Assembly (NCBI RefSeq): GCF_020860705.1
Contig: NZ_JAJBTT010000013.1
Span: 1 to 44,281, forward strand
Origin: Akkermansia sp.
GTDB taxonomy: Bacteria; Verrucomicrobiota; Verrucomicrobiia; Verrucomicrobiales; Akkermansiaceae
DNA length: 44,281 nt
Direction: 5' to 3'
This document shows, piece after piece, positions 15,773-26,168 of the stretch; the stretch's first letter is position 1, and every line of letters begins with the position of its first letter. Position numbers and translations under genes: made by a program. The notes below the pieces were generated by a model. It worked only from the letters and a program-made list of their open reading frames with translations, was not told where the DNA came from and made no database searches.

Positions 15773-18700
15773 GTGAACATGAATTGGGGTCATCATCTTG
15801 GGGCGGTCTTCTTCTCTTTTTGCGTGGCCGCGGCCGCCGCGGAAAACGGAAGCGGCGCCGGAGCTCTGCGGATTGATTTCGGACGCTACACCGGGCGCAC
15901 GGAAGAGGCTGGATGGCATAATATCGCGCTGAATACCACCACGGGGGGGGCAGGCCCCGCCTCCCCCGTGGAACTTTATCTGAATGAGGCGTACGCCACC
16001 GAGAGCAAGCGGTCCTCCGTGGAATTTACGGGTTCCTCCCTGGGTGAAGGTGAAAAAAATCCCGTACTGGTTATTTCCAGAACCAGCGGGACCAAGTGCG
16101 GCACCCCCGGTCTGGAGGACAGCGTTTACCAGGAGCATGGAGCGGACATTCCCCAGGAAAACCTGGCGGGGACGGCCGTCAACGGCTGGCCGGCGCAAGC
16201 CGCGCGGGACAGCGTTTATATCACCAATGGAACGGTTACCCTTACCTTTTCCAACCTGAAGGCGGGAACGTACACGCTGGAATTGTTTGCAGGCAGGTCT
16301 GCGACCAATGGCGCCGGGGACGTCGCCTTTTCCATCCAGTCTCCGGAACCGTTCAGCGCCAGTGGAAACTGCCTGGTAAGCGCTGCGGAAAATGAAAGGG
16401 GACTTTACCTGAAAAGGGTTTTTTCCCTCCCGGCAGGGCAAGACCTTGTCGTGGCCGTAAGAGGCAGTGGCGCCCCGGGAGCCTTGAACGGACTGACGCT
16501 TTCCGAGGGGGGCGTGGAAGAGCCCCCCTCCTCTTCCATAGCCATTGCGGGCAATGAAGCGTCTCCCGTTCTGCTGGAAACGGGCCGGGCGTCCGGTACC
16601 GGAATGCATGGAACCAACGCTGAATATTCTCTGGAAGTCAAGCTTCCCTCCTATGAAAAAGTAACATGGTTTGCCGCGGAGCAGGGCCGTTTTCCGGCGG
16701 ACGCCAACCGGGAGCTGCCCTGGAATGCCGCTTCTTTAGCGGACGTGCTGGACGTGAGGAATCCGGCGGCCGGCGGCACTGCCTCCAACCGCGGCATGCT
16801 GGCCCTGTTCAAGCTGGCGAACGGCAAATACCTGGCCGTCGTCCCCCTCTGCGGAAACGCTTCCCTGTCGTGGCTGGAGATTTCCGGCCATTCGTTGTAC
16901 GCCAAAAGCGGCACCTGGGGAGATTCCGCCTCCAGGGTTCCGGATGATCAGGAACCGATGTTATGTTATGCCGTTTCCAATGATATTTACACCGCCACAA
17001 AACAGGCGTGGGAAGCGGCCATGGCCCATCCCCGCCTTCAGGGAAAATCCCTGTGGCGCTATGAGAAAGACGCCTCCTATCCGGAACCGTTCAAGTACCT
17101 GGGATGGTGCAGCTGGGAACAGTACAAGGGAAATATCAATTCCGGTCTTCTGGCGGACGCCGCCCGGACCATTAATGCAGGGCCTCTTCCGGTACGCTGG
17201 ATGCTGGTGGACGACGGTTTTCAAACCCAGCAGGGCTACCGTCTGAAATCATTCTCCCCGGACGCTTCCAAATTTCCCCGTGGCTGGTCCCCCCTGATAG
17301 CCCAGAGGAACCTGCAAAAAGACAGGATCTCGTGGCTGGGGCTGTGGCATTCCTTTTGCGGGGAAAAGCAGGGTATTCATGCGGACAATACGCTGGGCAT
17401 GAATGGCAAGCTCCTTTCCGTCAACGGCGTTTATTATCCGGGAGGGAGCGAGGAAGGGGCTGATGCGTTTTATGAAGCATTCATGAAATCCGTGAGTGAC
17501 GCCGGATTCAATTTCGTCAAGATCGACTATCAAACAAGCTACCTGGGGCTTACCAAAGGGACGGGAAACGCCGCGGAAAGAATGGGCTGGTGCCTGCGTG
17601 CGCTGGACAAGGCCGTAACGAGCAACAGTTCCCTGCTTGGCATGATTAACTGCATGGCCCACGGAACGCTCAACGTATTCAATACGGGGCGCAGCGCCGT
17701 GACGCGGTGCAGCATTGACTATTCCTATTCCTCGGTTAATCCGAAGTTGAATGAGGCCCGCAGCCATTTGTTCCAGTCTTACACTAACAGCCTGTGGCTG
17801 GGGCAGACGGCGTGGCCGGACCACGACATGTTCCACTCTTCCGACGCGAATTGCGGCAGCGTCATGGCTCTGTCCAAGGCTCTTTCCGGGGCGCCGGTTT
17901 ACTTGTCGGACGCTCCGGATTCTTTTGACTCCGCCAACATTCTTCCTTTGGTCCAGAGGGACGGAAGGCTGCTGAGGCCCCTGGCTCCTGCCGTTCCCCT
18001 TCCGGACTCCTGCTTCATCCATCCCCTGACCAGCGTTTCCCTGTACGGGGTCATTGCTCCGTTGAACAACCATTGCGCCGCTGTGGTTTATTACAACCTG
18101 AATACGGATTCCACCACCAGGACCGGCGTGCTGCGCCCGGATGATTACCCCCATGCCGCGGCCATGCTGCAGGGAACGGCCGCCGGAACAAACTGGGAGG
18201 TGCCTGCGGAGGGGCTTGTGGCTTACGATTGGAGAAACAAGCGGGGAGTGAAGCTGACGGCGCAGGGGGTGACGTTGAGCCTTCCGAGCGTGGAGGGCGG
18301 AGCCATGAAAGATATATTCTACCTGCTGGCCCCTGTAAAAAATGGCTGGGCTGTTTTGGGGAATCCGGAAAAATTTTTATCGCCCGCCTGCGTGAAGGAA
18401 GGCATTTCCTCTTCCGCCACGGAAATGGAGTTCACCCTGGAGGATGCCGAACAAGTGCTGATTTACCAGGAGGAGGGCACTCCGGTGATCGAAGGCGCCG
18501 TCTCCATCTCCCCCGTACCGGGAAGTGAGGGGTTCTTCCTGGTGACGTTTCCTGAAAGCTCTGGCGGCAGCCGCGTGGTGCGGGTTCGGAGGGCGGGGGT
18601 GCCTGAACCTGCAGGATACGAAAAATGGAAAAAGAAGTATTTTGAGGGAACGGATGCGAATTCCGCCCCGGACGGAAACCCGGCGGGGGACGGCATCGTC

Positions 18701-18991
18701 AACCTGATGAAATACGCTACCGGACGGGACCCCATGAAACCGTGCGGGAGCGTGACAACGCTGACGGTGAAGGAACGGGATGGAAAAAAGTATATGGCGC
18801 TGGCGTGGCCGGTTAACCCTGATGCTGAGGATGTGGCGTTTGCCGTGGAAAGCTCCGGAAACCTGAAAGACTGGGTGGAGGAATCCGGTGCAACGGTGTC
18901 CGGTTCCCGGGGAGAATATGTGGATTACGTGGCGATTGATGGCACAGGGCCGGAAAGGCGGTTCCTGAGGCTGAAGGTGACGCGGTTGTAA
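15773..18991 (+). CDS. Secreted GH36 / Sip1-raffinose-synthase-like glycoside hydrolase
   Basis: This 1072-residue exported multidomain protein begins with a signal peptide (about 1-22). An N-terminal beta-sandwich follows (about 31-245, LRIDFGRYTG...), with the linker ESLTLSEGG-type region after it. The central catalytic (beta/alpha)8 region matches the Sip1/raffinose-synthase branch of GH36: LGWCSWEQYKGN (443-454), WMLVDDGFQ (476-484), FVKIDYQ with likely nucleophile Asp585, and WPDHDMFHSS (681-690) with Asp685. At 957-988 there is a DANSAPDGNPAGDGIVNLMKYATG-type calcium-loop module common in verrucomicrobial secreted enzymes. Alpha-galactosidase activity is the default guess, but the natural linkage is uncertain. 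An ATG at 15779 is an alternative start. Confidence 0.8.
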   Translation: MNMNWGHHLGAVFFSFCVAAAAAENGSGAGALRIDFGRYTGRTEEAGWHNIALNTTTGGAGPASPVELYLNEAYATESKRSSVEFTGSSLGEGEKNPVLVISRTSGTKCGTPGLEDSVYQEHGADIPQENLAGTAVNGWPAQAARDSVYITNGTVTLTFSNLKAGTYTLELFAGRSATNGAGDVAFSIQSPEPFSASGNCLVSAAENERGLYLKRVFSLPAGQDLVVAVRGSGAPGALNGLTLSEGGVEEPPSSSIAIAGNEASPVLLETGRASGTGMHGTNAEYSLEVKLPSYEKVTWFAAEQGRFPADANRELPWNAASLADVLDVRNPAAGGTASNRGMLALFKLANGKYLAVVPLCGNASLSWLEISGHSLYAKSGTWGDSASRVPDDQEPMLCYAVSNDIYTATKQAWEAAMAHPRLQGKSLWRYEKDASYPEPFKYLGWCSWEQYKGNINSGLLADAARTINAGPLPVRWMLVDDGFQTQQGYRLKSFSPDASKFPRGWSPLIAQRNLQKDRISWLGLWHSFCGEKQGIHADNTLGMNGKLLSVNGVYYPGGSEEGADAFYEAFMKSVSDAGFNFVKIDYQTSYLGLTKGTGNAAERMGWCLRALDKAVTSNSSLLGMINCMAHGTLNVFNTGRSAVTRCSIDYSYSSVNPKLNEARSHLFQSYTNSLWLGQTAWPDHDMFHSSDANCGSVMALSKALSGAPVYLSDAPDSFDSANILPLVQRDGRLLRPLAPAVPLPDSCFIHPLTSVSLYGVIAPLNNHCAAVVYYNLNTDSTTRTGVLRPDDYPHAAAMLQGTAAGTNWEVPAEGLVAYDWRNKRGVKLTAQGVTLSLPSVEGGAMKDIFYLLAPVKNGWAVLGNPEKFLSPACVKEGISSSATEMEFTLEDAEQVLIYQEEGTPVIEGAVSISPVPGSEGFFLVTFPESSGGSRVVRVRRAGVPEPAGYEKWKKKYFEGTDANSAPDGNPAGDGIVNLMKYATGRDPMKPCGSVTTLTVKERDGKKYMALAWPVNPDAEDVAFAVESSGNLKDWVEESGATVSGSRGEYVDYVAIDGTGPERRFLRLKVTRL

Positions 18992-19148
18992 AAAAGCGGG
19001 TGGCCTTTTCGCCGCTCTCCGGGATTTTTTCACCGGGAAAGGCCTTGAACCAGGCTGAACCGGTGCGTGTATGGCTTGTCAGCGGGGACAAAAGCTGCCC
19101 GGTCGCCATGGAGGCCTGGAAAATCCATGCCTGCGGACCCTGGCAAAC

Positions 19149-19742
19149 TCAGGACAGGAAGGAGGCCAGGGCCTCCTTCAGCATGTTCCTGGCGCGGAAC
19201 AGGAGGCTCTTGGTGGCGGGAACCGTCATGTCCAGCGTTTTGGCTATTTCCTCATAGGGCATGTTCTCAAAGCGGCGCAACTGGACGGCCAGGCGGGCCT
19301 TTTCCGGCAGGGCGGCGATCGCCTCATCCACGGCACGCTGGAGTTCAGCGTGTTCCAGGGCTTCATCCGGAGCCTGGGAGGACTCCAGAAAGACGGTCAT
19401 GCCGCCTTCCTCCTCCATGGCGTCCGCGGAAGTGGTAGGCTTGCGCTTCTGGCGGCGCACCTCATTGAACACCAGGTTGCGCAGAATGGTGAACATCCAG
19501 GTGGTGAAACGGGCGGAGGGTTCGTAATTCCCGGCGCCTTTCCAGATGCGGATAAACACCTGCTGGGCGATGTCCTCCACTTCCGGGCCGTTGTTCAGCA
19601 TGCGGGCTACCGTGGCGTATACGGAATTCTGGTGCCTGCGGATCAGCGTTTCCATGGCGGAAGCGTCGCCATTCCGGACTCTCAGCATCAGCTGGGCGTC
19701 TTCGTCAAGTGCCGCGGATGGCCTGTCTTGTGCTTCGTCCAT
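19149..19742 (-). CDS. RNA polymerase sigma factor, ECF type
   Basis: This 197-residue sigma-70 family protein contains region 2 (about 20-85, with EDIAQQVFIRIWKGAGNY and TWMFTILRNLVFNEVRRQKRK) and region 4 (about 128-190, with LPEKARLAVQLRRFENMPYEEIAKTL and a second helix for -35 recognition). It lacks regions 1.1 and 3, as ECF factors do. No anti-sigma gene follows it on the minus strand; the gene downstream is the convergent GH36-like gene. Its control and regulon are therefore not evident. The linker between regions 2 and 4 is Glu/Met-rich and longer than usual. Confidence 0.9.
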   Translation of the reverse strand: MDEAQDRPSAALDEDAQLMLRVRNGDASAMETLIRRHQNSVYATVARMLNNGPEVEDIAQQVFIRIWKGAGNYEPSARFTTWMFTILRNLVFNEVRRQKRKPTTSADAMEEEGGMTVFLESSQAPDEALEHAELQRAVDEAIAALPEKARLAVQLRRFENMPYEEIAKTLDMTVPATKSLLFRARNMLKEALASFLS

Positions 19743-22036
<2,294 letters not shown>

Positions 22037-22142
22037 TCCTCTATGTGCCTGCACGGCGGTGTGTTTCACCGTCGTGCGTCTGCGGAGGCGTGTTGAAAAA
22101 GAAAATGACACAGGCGCCCATGGCTGGTATGATGCCCGCAAG

Positions 22143-23087
22143 ATGAAGATTCCATTTTTTCCCGCCTTGGCGGTTTTTCCCCTGGCGGCGGTAATGGTTT
22201 CCGCGGCCGCCCCCGTCTGGGAGACGAATCTGGAACAGGCCTTGAAGAAGGCCGCCGGAAGCGGGCGTGCCGTGCTGGTTGATTTCACTGGCTCCGACTG
22301 GTGCCCGGGATGCATTTATTTGCGCAAGAATATTTTTGATACGGAGGCTTTTGCCAATTATGCGGGAGGGAAGAACTTCATGCTGGTGGAGCTGGACTTT
22401 CCCAGAACGGCGGGGAAAATGCCCCCGGAGCAGCTCAAGCTCCATGAAGAGCTGATGCGCCGCTATGGAATCTCCGTGTTTCCCTCCGTCCTGCTGATGG
22501 AGGCTGACGGCGCCCCTTATGCCAAAATAGTGGGAGCCTGCAAGACGGCGGAAGAGTATTTACAGAAACTGGAAGACGCCGGGAAGACGAGGCTGAAGCT
22601 GAAAGAGGCCGTGGCCGCTGCCCGGACGCTGGAGGGAAAGGAAAAACTGGAAAAGCTGGTGCAGGCCATCAGACTGCTGCCCAAGGATTTGCAGCCTCTC
22701 CAGAAAGAATTGATTGCGGAAATTGCCGCGCTGGACCCGGAGGACAAATACGGTTTTGCCGGAGAGGCTGAAAAGGCCGTGGTCATGGCGGCACAGAGGC
22801 TGATGATGGAAGAATTTTACAAAAAGCATGCAGGCGCCTTTTCCGCGAACAAGATCCCTGCGGGCCGGGAGGAGGCTCTGCAAATGCTGGACAGGAAGGA
22901 CATTCTGCCTGCCATCCGTTTGGAAATAGCCAAATATATCAGCGATGGGTACGCCATGGAGCGCAATTATCCCAAGGCCCTGGAATATTTGAAAATGGCC
23001 CGCGACGCCGATCCGGAATCTCAGGAGGCCAGGAAACTGGAGCCGTGGATTGGTAATATGCAGAAGCATATGAATGACTGGAAGTAA
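22143..23087 (+). CDS. Secreted thioredoxin-fold protein
   Basis: This 314-residue protein has a signal peptide (about 1-22) and a thioredoxin-like domain (about 25-140). It contains VDFTGSDWCPGCIYL, with Cys54 and Cys57 forming a CPGC active site, and a cis-Pro in ISVFPSVLLM. The remaining about 170 residues are helical and charged, ending in a TPR-like segment (NYPKALEYLKMARDADPES). It probably acts as a periplasmic thiol oxidoreductase, with the helical part for partner binding. The ATG at 22143 was preferred because upstream sequence overlaps thiC and looks random. There is a 106-bp gap from thiC, so co-transcription is possible but a functional link is not obvious. Confidence 0.8.
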   Translation: MKIPFFPALAVFPLAAVMVSAAAPVWETNLEQALKKAAGSGRAVLVDFTGSDWCPGCIYLRKNIFDTEAFANYAGGKNFMLVELDFPRTAGKMPPEQLKLHEELMRRYGISVFPSVLLMEADGAPYAKIVGACKTAEEYLQKLEDAGKTRLKLKEAVAAARTLEGKEKLEKLVQAIRLLPKDLQPLQKELIAEIAALDPEDKYGFAGEAEKAVVMAAQRLMMEEFYKKHAGAFSANKIPAGREEALQMLDRKDILPAIRLEIAKYISDGYAMERNYPKALEYLKMARDADPESQEARKLEPWIGNMQKHMNDWK

Positions 23088-23178
23088 ACACCCTTTGATG
23101 AAAGTTTTTCTCCCTTCAGGGGAAGAAAGGAGAAGTTTTTCTATTTTATTTTAAACAAAAAAATGAAGCTGTTGCGCT

Positions 23179-23787
23179 ATGATGGATGAAGGAACCGAAC
23201 ATGCAGAGATGAATACGTCCGCCTATACCAGGGAAGAGGAATTCCGGGAAGAAGACAATCATTTGCTGAGCTGGGATGAATGGCTGCGGCAGCACGTGGC
23301 CCAGCTGCTGCTTTTTGCCCGCCAGCAGTCCCGCTCGCCGGAAGATGCGGAAGACATCCTTCAGGATGCCCTGATCCGCCTGGCGCGCAAGGAGGCTGCC
23401 GGGGAATTTGTAGGAGGTCAGGAGGCGTGGCTTTCCTATGTCTTTGCCTCCATACGGCGGCTGGCGGTGGATTATGGCCGCAAATCCGACCGGAGGCAGA
23501 AAAGGGAGGATGAAGCCTGTGCCGCCGAACAGGATGAGGATGTTTATGCGGACCCCTGGTTTTCCAGTGCGGCGGCGGATGAGGAGCTGAAACAGTTCAT
23601 GGAAATGCAGCTCAAGAAGCTGCCTTCCAAATTCTCCGAGGTTATTGTCCTGAAAATCTGGGGAGAACAAACCTTTCAGCAAATTGCGGAAACGCTGGAA
23701 ATCTCACAAAACACGGTAGCAAGCCGATACCGCTATGGGATAGATCTGCTCCGCAAGGCGCTGAGAAACAAAAAAGAACAACTCTAA
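23179..23787 (+). CDS. RNA polymerase sigma factor, ECF type
   Basis: This 202-residue sigma-70 family protein has region 2 (about 35-110, SPEDAEDILQDALIRLARKEA and WLSYVFASIRRLAVDYGRKSDRRQ) and region 4 (about 140-198, LPSKFSEVIVLKIWGEQTFQQIAETLEIS then NTVASRYRYGIDLL). An acidic stretch precedes region 2. A gene for a single-span protein begins 15 bp after its stop and is the likely anti-sigma partner. The start could also be the second Met, one codon downstream. Confidence 0.88.
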   Translation: MMDEGTEHAEMNTSAYTREEEFREEDNHLLSWDEWLRQHVAQLLLFARQQSRSPEDAEDILQDALIRLARKEAAGEFVGGQEAWLSYVFASIRRLAVDYGRKSDRRQKREDEACAAEQDEDVYADPWFSSAAADEELKQFMEMQLKKLPSKFSEVIVLKIWGEQTFQQIAETLEISQNTVASRYRYGIDLLRKALRNKKEQL

Positions 23788-23802
23788 TTCCAATCCACTC
23801 TT

Positions 23803-24477
23803 ATGAAACATGAAACAACAACATCCGCCACAGGGGAGGAAGGTGGCGGTACGGCCGCTATGCAGCCCCTTCCCGTATCCGATGAATTGATTTCCCGCCT
23901 GGCCGGAAGGTGCGAGGAAATCTTTCCCCTGAATGACCGCGTCCGGCATGATGAAATTTCCGAGGAGGAAATTCATGAAATGGAATCTCTTTTGAAACGT
24001 TTGCAGCCCGCTCCCGCCAGAGTCCTGTTCAGGGAGCAATGCTGTTCCCTGATGTGCGCTGAATCCGAGCGTGAAATGGAAATCCGGCTGAAAAGGCTTT
24101 CCGCCTCTTCCATGCTGGAATTCTCCGTCTGCAAAATGGCGCAGGCCATGGATTGCGCCGCGGAAGTGAAGGAGGAAAAAGCGGCGAAAATGCCTCTGTG
24201 GCGGCGGCTGGCTTATATTTCCGGCATTTCCGTGGCTGCGGCGGTGGGTGCCGTCCTGATTGTTCAGAATACGCTGGTAGCGCCCGGCGGCACGGTAGCC
24301 GGCGGGAATGGAGCGGGAGCGGAGTCTGAAAAGACGGAAGCGCCTGTACTTCCCCCCGGAGAAAAGCGGGACCTGTTGCGGCCCCCCACTCTTTTTGAAT
24401 TGCAGGGAGGCGATGAACGCGTGCCTGTGATCGCCCCTTCCATCATCCGTAGGATTCTTCCTGAAAAGGAATATTGA
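23803..24477 (+). CDS. Putative anti-sigma factor, single-span membrane protein
   Basis: This 224-residue protein has an N-terminal cytoplasmic-like helical region (about 25-130, rich in Glu and Leu), one transmembrane segment (about 136-158, LAYISGISVAAAVGAVLIV), and a 65-residue Gly/Pro-rich extracytoplasmic tail. This topology and its position directly after an ECF sigma gene suggest an anti-sigma factor. No ZAS zinc motif (HxxxCxxC) is clear, although Cys80, Cys81 and Cys85 are close together. No specific family was recognised, so the role is inferred from context. Confidence 0.55.
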   Translation: MKHETTTSATGEEGGGTAAMQPLPVSDELISRLAGRCEEIFPLNDRVRHDEISEEEIHEMESLLKRLQPAPARVLFREQCCSLMCAESEREMEIRLKRLSASSMLEFSVCKMAQAMDCAAEVKEEKAAKMPLWRRLAYISGISVAAAVGAVLIVQNTLVAPGGTVAGGNGAGAESEKTEAPVLPPGEKRDLLRPPTLFELQGGDERVPVIAPSIIRRILPEKEY

Positions 24478-24842
24478 GTCCAATCTTCCTGAATGTTTTC
24501 GGGGCATGGGGGAGAGGGAGCTGTCCTCTGCGGCATGTCGCGGGGCTGTGCTGAGTTCCGTAATGGAAAGGAAGCCGCTCTGACCTGTCTGGAAAACTTT
24601 TTTCCAAAAAACCGGAAAGTTGTGTTTTACCAAGGGGAATCCGGCCTTCCGCATGCATGGGAATGCTATTGAAAAGGCATTGCCGCTAAGAAGATTTCTA
24701 GCCTTTTTTATTCCCCTGTTGTTTTTCCAGGCAGTCTTTCCGTGTTCCGGGAGGAGTCTGGAGCCGGAGAACCGTACAGCGGCCGTCAAAAAAATATGCA
24801 AATTTTGAACATTGCACGAACGGCCGTTGTATATTATCTCAC
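24478..24842 (+). other. Intergenic region before the PDZ-protein gene
   Basis: No convincing gene is seen. A 62-codon frame at 24620-24808 contains a hydrophobic stretch (RRFLAFFIPLLFFQAVF) and could be a small exported peptide, but its start and composition are weak. The last 40 bp are AT-rich and include a palindrome AACGGCCGTT (24819-24828) and TATATT (24830-24835). A promoter for the PDZ gene is therefore likely here and might be a target of the neighbouring sigma factor. Confidence 0.35.
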
Positions 24843-25805
24843 ATGGATATGAAAACCTGTATCTTTCTGACATTGGGGGTTCTGATAAGTTCGGGCTCCG
24901 GATATTCCATTGACCGGCCCGCAGGAAGTACGGATACCCTTCAGCCTCCTCCTCTCACGCCATATACGCCGCAAACCAAGCCGCTCCCCTCCTCCAAGCC
25001 GGCCAGGCTGGGCATTGTGCCCGGTACGGTGCCCCAGGCGGTAGTGGCGCAACTGGAACTAAGCGGATTTCCCGGAGTGCTGGTGACCAAAGTGGTGCAG
25101 GACAGCCCCGCCGCCAAGGCCGGATTGCAGGAAAATGACGTTGTTGTCAAGCTGGGGGACATGTCCCTTTCCGGTCCTCAGTCTGTCACGGAAGCCCTGT
25201 CCGAAAAAGTGCCGGGCGACAAAATAACGGCGGTGTTCTACCGCAAGGGCAAGCGGGAAACGGCGGACATCACGCTGGATGGCGGAACGCTCTCAGCCGA
25301 TGAAATACTGGCTGCCCAGGGAGATCCCCGGACGCAGCCGCGCTTGGTCCCTCCCACGCGCCGCCAGGCGGCGGTTCCTCCCTCCGGAATGGCCGTTCGG
25401 CCGGCCCTGCCTCAGCGCATTCTGGACATGCAGCAGATGATGGATGATTTTTTGAGAAACTCCGCAATGGAAGATTCCCGGATGGATGACATCATCAGCC
25501 GGATGGACCTGACTCCGGGAGCTCTCCAGATGCTGCGGAGCCTGCAGGGGCTCCAGCAAATGCCCATGCCTCCCATGGGCAAGGTTTCCGGCGGAGGCCA
25601 GAGCTCATCTTCCGTCCATATGTCGGACGCCAATGGAACCATTGTGGTTTCTTCCAACTCCCAGACAGGCACGACCGTTCATGTGACGGACGCCGCAGGG
25701 AAAGTCCTCTACTCCGGCCCCTACAATACGCAGGAGGAAAAGGACGCCGTACCGGAAGCTGTCCGGGAACGCCTGAAAAACATAGAAACCAACTTCTGCT
25801 TTTAA
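24843..25805 (+). CDS. Secreted PDZ-domain protein
   Basis: This 320-residue protein has a short signal peptide (about 1-20), a Pro-rich linker, and one PDZ domain (about 55-147) with GVLVTKVVQDSPAAKAGLQENDVVVKLGD. The PDZ resembles that of DegP/DegS-type proteases, but no trypsin-like or other protease domain is present. The C-terminal half is Met/Pro-rich, then has a small strand-rich part (VHMSDANGTIVVSS, VHVTDAAGKVLYSG). After the sigma and putative anti-sigma genes it may form an envelope-sensing module: a PDZ protein reading exposed C-termini. That link is inferred from gene order. ATG 24849 is an alternative start. Confidence 0.75.
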   Translation: MDMKTCIFLTLGVLISSGSGYSIDRPAGSTDTLQPPPLTPYTPQTKPLPSSKPARLGIVPGTVPQAVVAQLELSGFPGVLVTKVVQDSPAAKAGLQENDVVVKLGDMSLSGPQSVTEALSEKVPGDKITAVFYRKGKRETADITLDGGTLSADEILAAQGDPRTQPRLVPPTRRQAAVPPSGMAVRPALPQRILDMQQMMDDFLRNSAMEDSRMDDIISRMDLTPGALQMLRSLQGLQQMPMPPMGKVSGGGQSSSSVHMSDANGTIVVSSNSQTGTTVHVTDAAGKVLYSGPYNTQEEKDAVPEAVRERLKNIETNFCF

Positions 25806-25852
25806 CCCCTTCCTGAAATAGTGGAGAAATCCATGATCATTATGTTAAGGAC

Positions 25853-25880
25853 GGCTGCCCCATGTGGGGCAGCCTTTTTA
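25853..25880 (+). terminator. Rho-independent terminator after the PDZ gene
   Basis: GGCTGCCCC (25853-25861) and GGGGCAGCC (25866-25874) flank ATGT and are followed by TTTTTA. It is a strong intrinsic terminator 47 bp after the stop. Confidence 0.95.
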
Positions 25881-26168
25881 TGATGGCGACATATGAAAGA
25901 GTGGACAGTTTTTTCTCCTTTGACCTTTGGAAAAAAGCGGATTGCCTGCGGGTGGATGATGTATGTTTTTAACTAGTCAGGATTTATGATGTAAGCGGAG
26001 GAGTCGGGAAAACGGGATGTTTTTTAATCCGCTGATTCCTGGGCCGGTTGTTATGCAACAACGGGATGAATGCTCTTGACTGTATTTGGGGGAGCTGTGG
26101 TGCGCTGCCTCTATCTGGGTAGCGGAGCCGTTCTTGAGCGTTTCCCGGCAAACGAACCGCCATGAAAA
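25881..26168. other. Intergenic region between convergent genes
   Basis: No gene or RNA was recognised between the PDZ-gene terminator and the stop of the dGTPase gene. A half-palindrome TTAATCCGCTGATT near 26026 resembles one arm of the CGGATT repeat family but has no complete partner. Confidence 0.4.

Noticed and set aside
18992..19148. Terminator after the GH36-like gene
   Set aside because: Only a short AGCGG/CCGCT pairing with a large loop is seen; not strong enough to list.
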